NCBI RefSeq assembly: GCF_006438915.1
Contig: NZ_RCZE01000004.1
Location: 370,395 to 434,394, forward strand
Length of the DNA: 64,000 bases
Direction of reading: 5' to 3'
Source of the DNA: Pseudomonas arsenicoxydans
GTDB lineage: Bacteria > Pseudomonadota > Gammaproteobacteria > Pseudomonadales > Pseudomonadaceae
A model generated the notes under the pieces. The model was given only the letters and a program-made list of their open reading frames with translations. It was not told the origin of the DNA and did not search any database. Below are positions 50,059-59,227 of the stretch, one piece after another (position 1 is the stretch's first letter; every line of letters starts with the position of its first letter). A program made the translations under genes and the position numbers.

Positions 50059-51489
50059 TCAAAGATTTAAACGTTTGCGTAATGCTTCGACATAATCTTG
50101 CCATTCATTGAGCACCTCTCGCTGAAACGATGTAGCAGTTTCATTCAATTGGGCCGCGGCTTCTGTAAAACTATTCAGCGTATTGGGTGCACCGCATTCG
50201 GGCACTGTCAGACGTTCCTGACAGAATATTTGCCAACGTTCTTGCTCCTCGAAATTCAACGTATCGGGGAAGTTGCGTGCGCGATATCGAAACAATAATT
50301 CAGGCAAACGTTCGTCATCGAAAGGCCATTGTTCTTGTGATAATTGGACAGGGTCCGCGATTCGGACTTGCTCACATAGACGCCTGTCCCGATCACCGAT
50401 AAAACCATCGTATAACTGTTGCTCGGGGTCCTGGCTCGGCGTGAAATCTTCGCCTGCATAAATCGCCTGTACTTTATCTCGCCAAACTAATTGTGCGTCG
50501 ATTAGCCGCAGCGACCGTTCCTGATAAAGCACCATGTCCAGCCCCAGGCGTTGCTGATCGACAGGTCGAAGTACCGACAACGGTGCGACCACCGGGCACT
50601 TGTTGATGTGAATGAGTTTAAGCGGCACCGGCAGTTCGCCTTCGGCCAGCTCATCGCGTCGGGTGTAGAGGCGCTGACGCAAAGTGTCCGCGTCCAGATC
50701 CAGCAACCCCTGGGGATCCAGGTGCAGGTCACAGACAATCAAGGCGTTCTTGTTACGCGGGTGCCAGGCCAAGGGCAGCACCACGCCGACATAACTGCGC
50801 GCCGCCGAGAACCGCCCGGAAATATGCACCATCGGCTGCAACAGGCGAATCTGGTCCATCACCTTTTGTTTACTGCGCAACTTGAATAGCCAGTCATATA
50901 ACTTCGGCTGCTTTTCACGAATCAGCCGCGCCAACGCAATGGTGGCGCGAACATCCGACAGCGCCTCGTGGGCATTGCCATGATCAATGTGGTTGGCCGC
51001 GGTCAGGCGCTCTAGCTTGAGCGTCACCCGCCCCTCTTCATCGGTCGGCCAGACGAGCCCGTCGGGACGCAAGGCATACGCTGCACGCACCACATCGATC
51101 AGGTCCCAGCGGCTGTTGCCGCCCTGCCACTCGCGTGCGTAGGGGTCGAAAAAGTTTCGATACAGGCTGTAACGGGTCATCTCGTCATCGAAACGCAAGG
51201 TGTTGTAACCCGCACCGCACGTGCCCGGCGCCGCCAACTGGGCATGCACCCGGGTCATGAAATCCGCTTCACTCAGGCCCTGTTCGGCCAGTTTGCCCGG
51301 CGTAATTCCGGTGATGGCGCACGCCGCCGGATGCGGCAGGATGTCCTCACTGGGCTGGCAGTAAAGGTTGACCGGCTCGTCTATTTCATTGAGATCGAAG
51401 TCGGTGCGAATCCCCGCCACTTGCAGCGGACGGTCGCAACGGGGGTTGATGCCAGTGGTTTCATAGTCGTACCAGAAGATCGAGGTCAA
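50059..51489 (-). CDS. sbcB: Exonuclease I (SbcB)
   Basis: A 476-residue 3'-5' single-strand exonuclease. DEDD catalytic motif I is FWYDYETTG (Asp8, Glu10); SDVRATIALARLI near residue 184 is motif III. A C-terminal SH3-like and helical region completes the family length. The 3' third of the gene (about 50059-50540) is visibly less G+C-rich than the 5' part, close to 48-50% against about 60%. It converges on mvaT and shares its terminator. Confidence 0.96.
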   Translation of the reverse strand: MTSIFWYDYETTGINPRCDRPLQVAGIRTDFDLNEIDEPVNLYCQPSEDILPHPAACAITGITPGKLAEQGLSEADFMTRVHAQLAAPGTCGAGYNTLRFDDEMTRYSLYRNFFDPYAREWQGGNSRWDLIDVVRAAYALRPDGLVWPTDEEGRVTLKLERLTAANHIDHGNAHEALSDVRATIALARLIREKQPKLYDWLFKLRSKQKVMDQIRLLQPMVHISGRFSAARSYVGVVLPLAWHPRNKNALIVCDLHLDPQGLLDLDADTLRQRLYTRRDELAEGELPVPLKLIHINKCPVVAPLSVLRPVDQQRLGLDMVLYQERSLRLIDAQLVWRDKVQAIYAGEDFTPSQDPEQQLYDGFIGDRDRRLCEQVRIADPVQLSQEQWPFDDERLPELLFRYRARNFPDTLNFEEQERWQIFCQERLTVPECGAPNTLNSFTEAAAQLNETATSFQREVLNEWQDYVEALRKRLNL

Positions 51490-51670
51490 GGGCTGTTCCT
51501 GAACTGAATATCGGCAAAGTCTAGGCGTTCACATCCCGCCCCGGCCAGTAATCTGTCATTCAATCACCTGCGGCCACTCACCGTGCAATACATAGTTATG
51601 TCGTTTTCCCCCGAGAGGCTGCTAGCATCGGGTAGACATCGAATCCCGAACAGGCCACATAAGGTTGCCC

Positions 51671-52396
51671 ATGCTCGAGACCACAGCACTGCCAAGGAAA
51701 GCGACGCTGTCCCCGCCACTGGATACGCGGCATCAAGTCGAAACGCCCGAAGGCATCGACTTGCCACTGCGCCCGGCCGGGTTGATGGTCCGTGCGCTGG
51801 CGTTCGCCATTGACCTGGGGCTGCGCGGGTTGATTCTTGGCCTGTTGTTTATCGTCCTGGCATTTCTCGGCAAGCTTGGCGCCGGGTTGGGCTCGATCCT
51901 GCTGTTCGGGGTGAGCTGGTGGTACATGGTGCTGTTCGAAGTGCTCAATCAGGGCCGCTCGCCGGGCAAACAGTGGATGGGCTTGCGCGTGGTACAGGAC
52001 GACGGCACACCGATCGGCTGGTCCGCTTCGCTGCTGCGCAACCTGTTGCGATTCGTCGACCTGTTGCCATTCGGCTATTTCCTCGGGGCCATCAGCTGCC
52101 TGCAACACCCGACCTTCAAACGCCTCGGCGACCTCGCCGCCGGCACGCTGGTGATCTACCGCGAACAACCGCTCACCCGACCGCAACTGCCCGAAGCCAC
52201 ACCCCTGCGACCGGCCTTCGCCCTGACCCTGCCCGAGCAACGCGCCATCCTCGCTTTCGCCGAACGCCAGGGTGAACTCTCCGAGGCGCGGGCCCACGAA
52301 CTGGCATCGATCCTTGCTCAACCGTTGCAGGTCCCTGCGCCGCACGCGGTGGTCGCACTCAACGGCATTGCCCGCGGCTTGTTGGGGCCCGCATGA
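51671..52396 (+). CDS. RDD-domain membrane protein (MoxR cluster)
   Basis: A 241-residue protein. An N-terminal tail (LDTRHQVETPEGIDLPLRPAGLM) is followed by the RDD domain (residues 38-165: RALAFAIDLGLRGLILGLL, helices near 50-70 and 75-95, GRSPGKQWMGLRVVQDDGTPI, and a C-terminal helical part). The last 70 residues are soluble. It opens the six-gene MoxR/DUF58 run. Its stop region overlaps the SpoIIM-like start by four bases. Start is ATG at 51671. Confidence 0.9.
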   Translation: MLETTALPRKATLSPPLDTRHQVETPEGIDLPLRPAGLMVRALAFAIDLGLRGLILGLLFIVLAFLGKLGAGLGSILLFGVSWWYMVLFEVLNQGRSPGKQWMGLRVVQDDGTPIGWSASLLRNLLRFVDLLPFGYFLGAISCLQHPTFKRLGDLAAGTLVIYREQPLTRPQLPEATPLRPAFALTLPEQRAILAFAERQGELSEARAHELASILAQPLQVPAPHAVVALNGIARGLLGPA

Positions 52397-53370
52397 AGCA
52401 AAGCCTTTTTGAAACCAGCCACAAGGCCGAGTGGGAACAGTTTTCCCTGACACTGGATCGACTGGAGCACGGCAAAGACGCGTCCCGGATCGCCGGTTTC
52501 CCCAAGGACTATCGGCAGTTATGCCAACACCTGGCGCTGGCTCGGGAGCGCGGCTACAGCAGTTTTCTGATCGACTCCTTGCAGCAACTCGTGCTGCGTG
52601 GCCATCAACAACTGTATCGGCACCGCAGCCGACTGGGCGCCAACATACTGGGCTTTATCCTGGCCGACTTCCCGCGACTGGTGCGCGAACAATGGCGTTT
52701 TGTGCTGGCCGCCGGCCTGATGTTTTTTGGCAGTCTGATCAGCTTCGCGCTGCTGGTGTATCTGTTCCCGGACCTGGTCTACAACCTGATCCCGGCCGAG
52801 CAGGTCAGCGAGATGCAAAGCATGTACGACCCCGTCGCCGGCCATTTGGGACGCACTGCGGAACGCGCTGCCAGTGAAGACTGGGTGATGTTCGGTTACT
52901 ACATCATGCACAACATCGGTATCGCCTTTCAGACCTTTGCCAGCGGCTTGTTCTTCGGTCTGGGCAGCGCGTTTTTCCTGCTGTTCAACGGCTTGATCAT
53001 CGGTGCGGTGGCCGGGCACCTCACACACGTCGGCTACGGGCAAACCTTCTGGTCGTTCGTGATCGGCCACGGCGCTTTTGAACTGACGGCCATCGCCCTG
53101 GCCGGTGCCGCCGGCCTGAAACTGGGCTGGGCCTTGATCGCACCGGGACGCCTGCCCCGCGCCGAAGCGTTGCGACTGGCCGCGCGCAAGAGCGTGCTGC
53201 TGATCTGCGGCGTGATGTTGTTTCTGTTGATTGCGGCGTTTATCGAGGCGTACTGGTCGTCGATGACAGCACCGGAGCCCATGACCAAATACCTGGTCGG
53301 GGCCGCGCTCTGGGCGTTGGTCGCGACGTATCTGCTGTTTGCCGGACGGACTCGCCATGCGCCTGAGTGA
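52393..53370 (+). CDS. SpoIIM-like membrane protein (DUF95)
   Basis: A 325-residue inner-membrane protein of the stage II sporulation M family. A soluble N-domain (about 1-95) is followed by a hydrophobic helix (FVLAAGLMFFGSLISFALLVYLF) and several more. MHNIGIAFQTFASGLFFGLGSAFFLLFNGLIIGAVAGHL near residue 175 is the family core. The name comes from sporulation, but these Gram-negative members sit in MoxR clusters and probably form a membrane platform. It overlaps both neighbours. Confidence 0.88.
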   Translation: MKQSLFETSHKAEWEQFSLTLDRLEHGKDASRIAGFPKDYRQLCQHLALARERGYSSFLIDSLQQLVLRGHQQLYRHRSRLGANILGFILADFPRLVREQWRFVLAAGLMFFGSLISFALLVYLFPDLVYNLIPAEQVSEMQSMYDPVAGHLGRTAERAASEDWVMFGYYIMHNIGIAFQTFASGLFFGLGSAFFLLFNGLIIGAVAGHLTHVGYGQTFWSFVIGHGAFELTAIALAGAAGLKLGWALIAPGRLPRAEALRLAARKSVLLICGVMLFLLIAAFIEAYWSSMTAPEPMTKYLVGAALWALVATYLLFAGRTRHAPE

Positions 53371-54901
53371 CGCCACGGTCGTGATCCGTCCGCGCACCAC
53401 CTGGGAAGCCATGGACCTGGGCGTGCTGATGAGCCAGCGCCATCGACGCCTGTTGATGACCAGTTGGGCCATCGTCACCTTGCCAATTTTCGCCCTGCTC
53501 AGTGCGATCTTCTGGGATTCGCCGTCCCTCGCCGTGTTCATCTTCTGGTGGCTCAAACCGGCATTCGATCGCTTGCCGTTGTACATCCTGTCCAAAAGCC
53601 TGTTCGGCGAAACACCGACGTTAAATCAGGCGCTGCGCGAATGGCCGCGCCTGCTCAAGCCGCAACTGCTGGCCAGCCTGACCTGGCGCCGCCTGAGCCT
53701 GAGCCGCAGTTTTGTGATGCCGGTGGTGCAACTCGAAGGCCTCCACGGTCACGCGCGCGAACAGCGCTTGCAGGTACTGCTGCAGCGCAATGCCGGTGCC
53801 GCGCAATGGCTGACGATTATCGGCGTACACCTGGAGAGCGCGCTATGGATTGGCTTGATGGTGCTGTTCTACCTGCTCCTGCCACAACAGATCGAACTCG
53901 ACTGGAGCTGGCAGACCTTGATCACCGCCGCCGTGCAGGACTGGCGCTGGCTGGAACACCTGACCAATGCCTTTTATGCACTGGTGCTGATTATCTGGGA
54001 ACCGATCTACGTCGCCTGTGGCTTCAGTCTTTACCTGAATCGCCGCACGGTACTGGAAGCCTGGGACATCGAACTGGTGTTCCGCCGTTTGCGCCAACGC
54101 CTCAGTACAACCGCCCTTACCCTGTTGCTGGCGACAATCCTGTGGGTGCCTGGCGCGCAACACGTCTGGGCCGCTGAGCCCGTCATTACACCGGACAGCC
54201 CACGCCTGCTCGATCAACCGCTGACCAGCCAGGGGTCAAAAGACAGCATCAAGGCCCTCCTCGAACAGCCACCGTTCAAGAACAAGGAAACGGTGACCCG
54301 CTATCGGTTTGGCGAAGAAAAAACCGATACCAAAACGGCGGACGACAGCAAGACACCCGAATGGTTGAAGGCGCTGTTGGCACTGCTCGACAGCCCGCGT
54401 TTCGGCTTCCTCGCCACCTTGATTGAAGTGTTGCTGTGGGGCGCGGTGATCGGTGGCGTCGGTGTGTTGATCTGGCGTTACCGTGACTGGTTGCAGGCAT
54501 TCGTCAGTCGTCGACCTGCGTTGAAAAGCAAAGTCGCCCGCCCGTTACCGCAACAGGCTTTTGGCCTGGACCTCAACCGCGAAACCTTGCCCGACGACAT
54601 TGCCGCCAGTGCCGAAAGCCTCTGGCAAACCGACCCGCGCGCAGCCCTCGGTCTGCTCTATCGCGCCCTGCTCAGCCACTTGCTGCACGACCACCACATG
54701 GCGCTGAAAACCGCCGACACCGAAGGCGAAGTCCTCCAACGGGTCGAACAACTGCAACAACCGGCATTGCTGGCCTTTAGTAAAACCCTGACCGGACACT
54801 GGCAAAACATGGCCTACGGTCATCGCCTGCCACCCGCGCACTTGCAACAGGAACTGTGTGACGGCTGGCGAACGTTGTTCGGCCCGGGAGCCGCCCATTG
54901 A
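53357..54901 (+). CDS. DUF4129 membrane protein (MoxR cluster)
   Basis: A 514-residue protein. Several hydrophobic helices in residues 30-240 are followed by a long periplasmic or cytoplasmic loop, a further helix near 355-375, and a C-terminal DUF4129 domain (LGLLYRALLSHLLHDHHMALKTADTEGEVLQRVE). DUF4129 often accompanies transglutaminase or MoxR/DUF58 genes. The ATG at 53357 is inside the end of the SpoIIM-like gene (14-base overlap). Function unknown. Confidence 0.85.
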   Translation: MRLSDATVVIRPRTTWEAMDLGVLMSQRHRRLLMTSWAIVTLPIFALLSAIFWDSPSLAVFIFWWLKPAFDRLPLYILSKSLFGETPTLNQALREWPRLLKPQLLASLTWRRLSLSRSFVMPVVQLEGLHGHAREQRLQVLLQRNAGAAQWLTIIGVHLESALWIGLMVLFYLLLPQQIELDWSWQTLITAAVQDWRWLEHLTNAFYALVLIIWEPIYVACGFSLYLNRRTVLEAWDIELVFRRLRQRLSTTALTLLLATILWVPGAQHVWAAEPVITPDSPRLLDQPLTSQGSKDSIKALLEQPPFKNKETVTRYRFGEEKTDTKTADDSKTPEWLKALLALLDSPRFGFLATLIEVLLWGAVIGGVGVLIWRYRDWLQAFVSRRPALKSKVARPLPQQAFGLDLNRETLPDDIAASAESLWQTDPRAALGLLYRALLSHLLHDHHMALKTADTEGEVLQRVEQLQQPALLAFSKTLTGHWQNMAYGHRLPPAHLQQELCDGWRTLFGPGAAH

Positions 54902-56061
54902 GCCGGCGTTCAGGGTTGTATGTCGGCATGATCATCGCCCTGCTGGTCGGCGCACTGGGTATTTACCTGTACCTGAAAGCTACGCCCTATCAGACGGAAA
55001 TCGATCACGGCCCATCGCCTGAAGCACAGGCCAATCCCTACCTCGCCGCTGAACACTTTTTGCGCAAGCAGGGCCTGACCGTCAGTCATGCCAACGGAAT
55101 CGACGTGTTACCCACTCTCGATCCCCGTCAGCACAGCCTGCTATTGCTGGGTGACCGCTACAACATGACCCCACGCCAGATTGATCAGGTGATGAACTGG
55201 ACGCGGGCCGGTGGCCGCTTGTTGTTTGTCGCCCAGTCGTTGTGGGATGAAAAGACCGGCCAGAGCAACGACCTGCTGCTCGACCGGGTGCAGTTGCACC
55301 AGACCCTGAGCAAAGACCTCAAGGAGCCTCCGCCCGACATCCTCGACGATCCCTATCCCAAACTGACCAAGCTGTATCTGGAAGATGAAGAGGCACCGGC
55401 CTACGCCGGTTTCGACACGGCATTCCACCTCGAAGACCCGAAGAACCTCGCGCAATCCTGGGCCAACAGCGGCAAGGCCACGCACATGATGCAGCTCAAC
55501 CACGGGCTCGGTTCGATCATCGTGGTCACCGACGCCGACCTGTGGAAAACCCCCGCCATCGATCAGTACGACAACGCGTGGCTGCTCTGGTATCTGACGG
55601 CGGACACAAGCGTGACGCTGTTGTTCAACACCAGTCACGACAGCCTGTTGACCTTGCTGTGGCGTTATTTCCCACAGGCGCTGGTGGCTTTGATTGCGCT
55701 GATCGCAGTGGCTTTCTGGCACGTTGGCGTACGCCAGGGTCCGCTGCTGGAGCCCGCCTCGAAAGGCCGTCGCCAACTTCAGGAACACCTGCGCGCCAGC
55801 GCCGATTTCATATTGCGCCGCCAGGGTCAGCAGCACCTGTTGCGAGCCTTGCAACAAGACATCCTGCGCCGTGTGCGGCGCCGTCATCCCGGTTTCGAAC
55901 AACTCGGCGTTGCCGAGCAATGGCTGGTGCTCGCACGCCTGACCGGCCAACCCACACGCGCTATCAGCCAGGCCATGAGCCCGCGGCCGAAACAGCGACT
56001 GTCCAGCGCTGATTTCAGCCGTCAGGTCGCCCACCTGCAAACCTTGAGGAACACGCTATGA
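54898..56061 (+). CDS. DUF4350 protein (MoxR cluster)
   Basis: A 387-residue protein with one transmembrane helix near 8-26, a soluble domain with DUF4350 features (ANPYLAAEHFLRKQGLTV near 45, LLLLGDRYNMTPRQIDQVMNW near 80), and a second helix near 258-278 followed by an arginine-rich cytoplasmic C-tail (RRQLQEHLRASADFILRRQG). The start codon is TTG at 54898, overlapping the DUF4129 stop by four bases (TTGA). Its stop overlaps the MoxR gene by four. Function unknown. Confidence 0.85.
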   Translation: MSRRSGLYVGMIIALLVGALGIYLYLKATPYQTEIDHGPSPEAQANPYLAAEHFLRKQGLTVSHANGIDVLPTLDPRQHSLLLLGDRYNMTPRQIDQVMNWTRAGGRLLFVAQSLWDEKTGQSNDLLLDRVQLHQTLSKDLKEPPPDILDDPYPKLTKLYLEDEEAPAYAGFDTAFHLEDPKNLAQSWANSGKATHMMQLNHGLGSIIVVTDADLWKTPAIDQYDNAWLLWYLTADTSVTLLFNTSHDSLLTLLWRYFPQALVALIALIAVAFWHVGVRQGPLLEPASKGRRQLQEHLRASADFILRRQGQQHLLRALQQDILRRVRRRHPGFEQLGVAEQWLVLARLTGQPTRAISQAMSPRPKQRLSSADFSRQVAHLQTLRNTL

Positions 56062-57059
56062 GTGAACAGATCGAGCCCGGCTCGCCGACTCACGTCGCCC
56101 AGCAACGCCAGCGTGCCAGTCAATTGGCCCAGGCCGTGCGCGGCGAATTGCGCAAAGCCGTGATTGGCCAGGACACCGTGATCGACGACGTGCTGACGGC
56201 GCTGATCGCTGGCGGTCATGTGCTGCTCGAAGGCGTGCCGGGGCTGGGCAAGACCTTGCTGGTGCGTGCCCTCGCCAAGTGTTTCGGCGGCGAGTTCGCC
56301 CGCATCCAGTTCACCCCCGACCTGATGCCCAGCGACGTCACCGGGCACGCGGTCTACGACTTGAACACCGAGCAGTTCAAATTGCGTAAAGGCCCGCTGT
56401 TCACCAACCTGCTGCTGGCCGATGAGATCAACCGCGCCCCGGCAAAAACCCAGGCCGCGCTGCTCGAAGCCATGCAGGAACGCCAGGTCACCCTCGAAGG
56501 TCGCGCCCTGCCCATCGCGCAACCGTTCATGGTGCTCGCCACGCAAAACCCCATCGAGCAGGAAGGTACTTACCCATTGCCTGAAGCCGAGCTCGACCGC
56601 TTCATGCTCAAAGTGCGCATGGACTACCCCGATGCCGAGCAAGAGCTGAACATGGTCCGCCAGGTCAGCCGCTCGACCCGCGCCGACATGCTCGATGTGC
56701 AACCGCTGCGCACCGTGTTGCAAGCCAAGGATGTGCTGGCCTTGCAACGCATTGCCAGCGACTTGGCGCTGGACGATCAAGTGCTCGACTACGCCATACG
56801 CCTGGCCCGCGCCACCCGCACCTGGCCCGGCCTGATCCTCGGCGCCGGCCCTCGGGCGTCCATCGCCTTGGTGCGTTGTGCCCGAGCCCGTGCCTTGCTG
56901 CGCGGCGGCGAGTTCGTGATTCCGGATGACATCAAAGGCTGCGCTTTGGCGGTACTGCGCCATCGCGTGCGGATCGCGCCGGAGCTCGACATCGAAGGGT
57001 TGAACGTCGATCAGGTGCTCGGGCAATTGCTCGACCAAGTCCCGGCGCCGCGCCTGTGA
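56058..57059 (+). CDS. MoxR-family AAA+ ATPase
   Basis: A 333-residue chaperone-like AAA+ protein. Walker A GVPGLGKT is at residues 59-66, Walker B LLLADEINRAP has Asp122/Glu123, and sensor VLATQNPIEQEGTYPLPEAELDRF follows near 165. MoxR proteins are thought to remodel or activate partners carrying von Willebrand A domains; here DUF58 lies downstream. It is the hub of the six-gene block. Overlaps the DUF4350 gene by four bases. A divergent repeat follows it. Confidence 0.95.
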   Translation: MSEQIEPGSPTHVAQQRQRASQLAQAVRGELRKAVIGQDTVIDDVLTALIAGGHVLLEGVPGLGKTLLVRALAKCFGGEFARIQFTPDLMPSDVTGHAVYDLNTEQFKLRKGPLFTNLLLADEINRAPAKTQAALLEAMQERQVTLEGRALPIAQPFMVLATQNPIEQEGTYPLPEAELDRFMLKVRMDYPDAEQELNMVRQVSRSTRADMLDVQPLRTVLQAKDVLALQRIASDLALDDQVLDYAIRLARATRTWPGLILGAGPRASIALVRCARARALLRGGEFVIPDDIKGCALAVLRHRVRIAPELDIEGLNVDQVLGQLLDQVPAPRL

Positions 57060-57080
57060 AAAGGGTCATGCGTACCCCCC

Positions 57081-57194
57081 CTGTGGCGAGGGAGCTTGCT
57101 CCCGCTGGGCTGCGCAGCAGCCCCAACATTTCTGACAGGTCGAAGAGTTCGCCAGCGCTGCGCACTGGAGCGGGAGCAAGCTCCCTCGCCACAG
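57081..57194. repeat. Inverted repeat of a second REP family
   Basis: CTGTGGCGAGGGAGCTTGCT and AGCAAGCTCCCTCGCCACAG face each other across a spacer that contains CTGGGCTGCGCAGCAGCCCC. It differs from the main REP family and splits the MoxR/DUF58 operon. Confidence 0.9.
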
Positions 57195-57207
57195 GAACGG
57201 TGTACCG

Positions 57208-58539
57208 ATGAAACCTTCTCGTCTGCTGCTGATCTGGCTCGCGATCCTACTGGTCATCGGCATCGTGCTGGGCACGTTGCGGGCACTGGAAATCGCCGTC
57301 CCGTCGACCCTTCTTTCGATCAACTGGGGACTGCTGCTGGCCCTGTTGGCGCTGGCCGTGCTCGACGCCATTCGCCTCAAGCGCCTACCCTCGCCGCACC
57401 TGCGCCGACACATGCCCGGTAGTCTGGCATTGGGTCGCTGGAGTGAAGTGAAACTGGACGTAGAACATGCGTTCACCCAACCGCTGAATGTGCAGCTTTT
57501 CGACCATGTGCCGTCGGGACTGAATTTTGAATACCTGCCCCTGACCGTCGAATTGCAACCCGGTCAACAGAGCCAGATTGGCTATCGACTGCGCCCGCTG
57601 AAGCGCGGGCACTTCAGCTTCGAACACTGCGAAATCAGCCTGCCCAGCCCGCTCGGATTATGGTCAGACAAACGCCTGTTGAACGCGGTCGACTCCACCC
57701 GCGTCTACCCCGACTTCGCCCGCCTCTATGGCGGTGAACTGTTGGCGGTGGACAACTGGATCAGCCAGCTCGGTGTACGCCAAAAACAACGACGGGGGCT
57801 GGGCCTCGAATTTCATCAGCTGAGAGAATTCCGTGAAGGCGACAGCCTGCGCCAGATCGACTGGAAAGCCACCGCCCGCCAACGCACGCCCATCGCCCGC
57901 GAATACCAGGACGAGCGCGACCAGCAGATCATCTTCATGCTCGACTGCGGCCGGCGCATGCGAAGCCAGGATGGCGAACTCGCGCATTTCGATCATGCAC
58001 TCAATGCCTGCCTGTTGCTCAGCTACATCGCCCTGCGCCAGGGTGATGCGGTGGGCCTGAGCACCTTCGCCAGTGATCGAGCGCACTACCTCGCCCCGGT
58101 CAAAGGCACGGGCCAGCTCAACGTATTGCTTAACAGCGTCTACGACCTCGACAGCACACAACGCCCCGCCGACTATCAGGCTGCCGCCACGCAACTACTT
58201 GCCCGACAAAAACGCCGGGCGCTGGTGGTGCTGGTCACTAACCTGCGGGATGAAGACGATGAAGAATTGCTGACTGCGGTCAAACGCCTGAGCAAACTGC
58301 ATCGGGTGTTGGTGGCGAGCCTGCGTGAAGACTTGCTCGACAATCTACGGCACGCCCCCGTGCAAACCTTGCCGGAGGCGCTGACCTATTGCGGGGCGGT
58401 GGATTACTTGAATGACCGGGCGCAGCTCCATGAGCGGTTGAAGGCTCATGGAGTGCTGGTGGTGGATGCTCGGCCCCAAGAGTTGGGGGCAGAATTGGTG
58501 ACTCGTTATCTAGGTTGGAAAAAAGACGGAACAATTTAA
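57208..58539 (+). CDS. DUF58 protein (MoxR partner)
   Basis: A 443-residue protein with two N-terminal hydrophobic helices (about residues 5-24 and 34-52), a beta-sandwich middle (LGRWSEVKLDVEHAFTQ...), and the DUF58 block GLEFHQLREFREGDSLRQIDWKATARQRTPIAREYQDERDQQIIFMLDCGRRM near 200-255, which leads into a von Willebrand A-like fold with FMLDCGRRM in place of a strict MIDAS DxSxS. Probable target or partner of the MoxR ATPase. It starts behind the second-family repeat, about 150 bases after moxR, so its expression may differ from the others. Confidence 0.92.
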   Translation: MKPSRLLLIWLAILLVIGIVLGTLRALEIAVPSTLLSINWGLLLALLALAVLDAIRLKRLPSPHLRRHMPGSLALGRWSEVKLDVEHAFTQPLNVQLFDHVPSGLNFEYLPLTVELQPGQQSQIGYRLRPLKRGHFSFEHCEISLPSPLGLWSDKRLLNAVDSTRVYPDFARLYGGELLAVDNWISQLGVRQKQRRGLGLEFHQLREFREGDSLRQIDWKATARQRTPIAREYQDERDQQIIFMLDCGRRMRSQDGELAHFDHALNACLLLSYIALRQGDAVGLSTFASDRAHYLAPVKGTGQLNVLLNSVYDLDSTQRPADYQAAATQLLARQKRRALVVLVTNLRDEDDEELLTAVKRLSKLHRVLVASLREDLLDNLRHAPVQTLPEALTYCGAVDYLNDRAQLHERLKAHGVLVVDARPQELGAELVTRYLGWKKDGTI

Positions 58540-58675
58540 TGGAGAGCCGCAATTGATTGGTCTGGTCTTGAGATGCGAATACATGCTGTAAACGAGCACT
58601 AATTACTTCCACGCATCCTAAAAATCAAAAAAAAACTGATTAACAGCCTCATACCTCAATCACAAGGAATTGTTC

Positions 58676-58918
58676 ATGGACGAGAAAACTCTATTCGCTT
58701 CAGTGCTAACGCAAATCCATGAGAACCAACTGGCGCTGGGAGCGGCAGTTGAAGAGCTATCAAATTGGGTGGAGCAAAATGGGGATAGCAAAGTAGCGGG
58801 TAACATCCGAGGAGCGTTGGAAACGCTCGATCGAAACCAAGACTTTATAGCTTTGGCGCTTCTCTCTATCTCTACAGATTTTAATGAACCACAGAATCCA
58901 AAAAAGCCCGGATCCTAA
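58676..58918 (+). CDS. Orphan 80-residue protein
   Basis: Reads MDEKTLFASVLTQIHENQLA then VEELSNWVEQNGDSKVAGNIRGALETLDRN and a C-terminal ALALLSISTDFNEPQNPKK. It is all-helical by inspection, acidic and lacks cysteines. ATG at 58676 has AAGGA seven bases upstream. Base composition drops to about half G+C here, and the upstream 135 bases are AT-rich with an A-run, unlike its neighbours. I do not recognise the family. The size, helical character and island-like setting resemble small immunity or regulatory proteins, but that is a guess. Confidence 0.65.
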   Translation: MDEKTLFASVLTQIHENQLALGAAVEELSNWVEQNGDSKVAGNIRGALETLDRNQDFIALALLSISTDFNEPQNPKKPGS

Positions 58919-58960
58919 CGTCCAGCTAACCCTCAATTTCCTGCCGTCTTTCCTCAACTG

Positions 58961-58998
58961 TTTCCCCTAGCGTTTTATAGTGTATTAGCTAGGGGAAA
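58961..58998. other. Perfect 11-base dyad with AT-rich centre
   Basis: TTTCCCCTAGC (58961-58971) and GCTAGGGGAAA (58988-58998) pair perfectly around GTTTTATAGTGTATTA (58972-58987). A second, interleaved pair, AGCGTTTT (58969-58976) with AAAACGCT (58996-59003), allows an alternative or pseudoknotted fold. There is no T-run typical of a terminator. It lies 42 bases after the orphan gene. Confidence 0.7.
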
Positions 58999-59003
58999 AC
59001 GCT

Positions 59004-59227
59004 TCACGACGCGACGTCATACATTCATGACAAGCAACTCACTTTTTGCACCCGCCACATGGTGGAGCATAGCCGTGCAAACGACTACAGAATGAAGCGC
59101 CACTGCCTACAGATCTCATCGACCCTGTCTGATTGTGGCAAGCCCCGTCCCAACATAAGGTTCTCCTACCGACCGCTGCCCCTTTCGTCTCGTTCAGAAG
59201 TGGTGCAGCCCAACAAGGAGAGAACCA
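59004..59227. other. Unassigned stretch between orphan gene and DUF6124-like gene
   Basis: About 220 bases before the DUF6124-like start. A frame at 59059-59352 is open but has no ribosome site and is out of phase with the better gene at 59228. I see no RNA gene. Confidence 0.4.
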
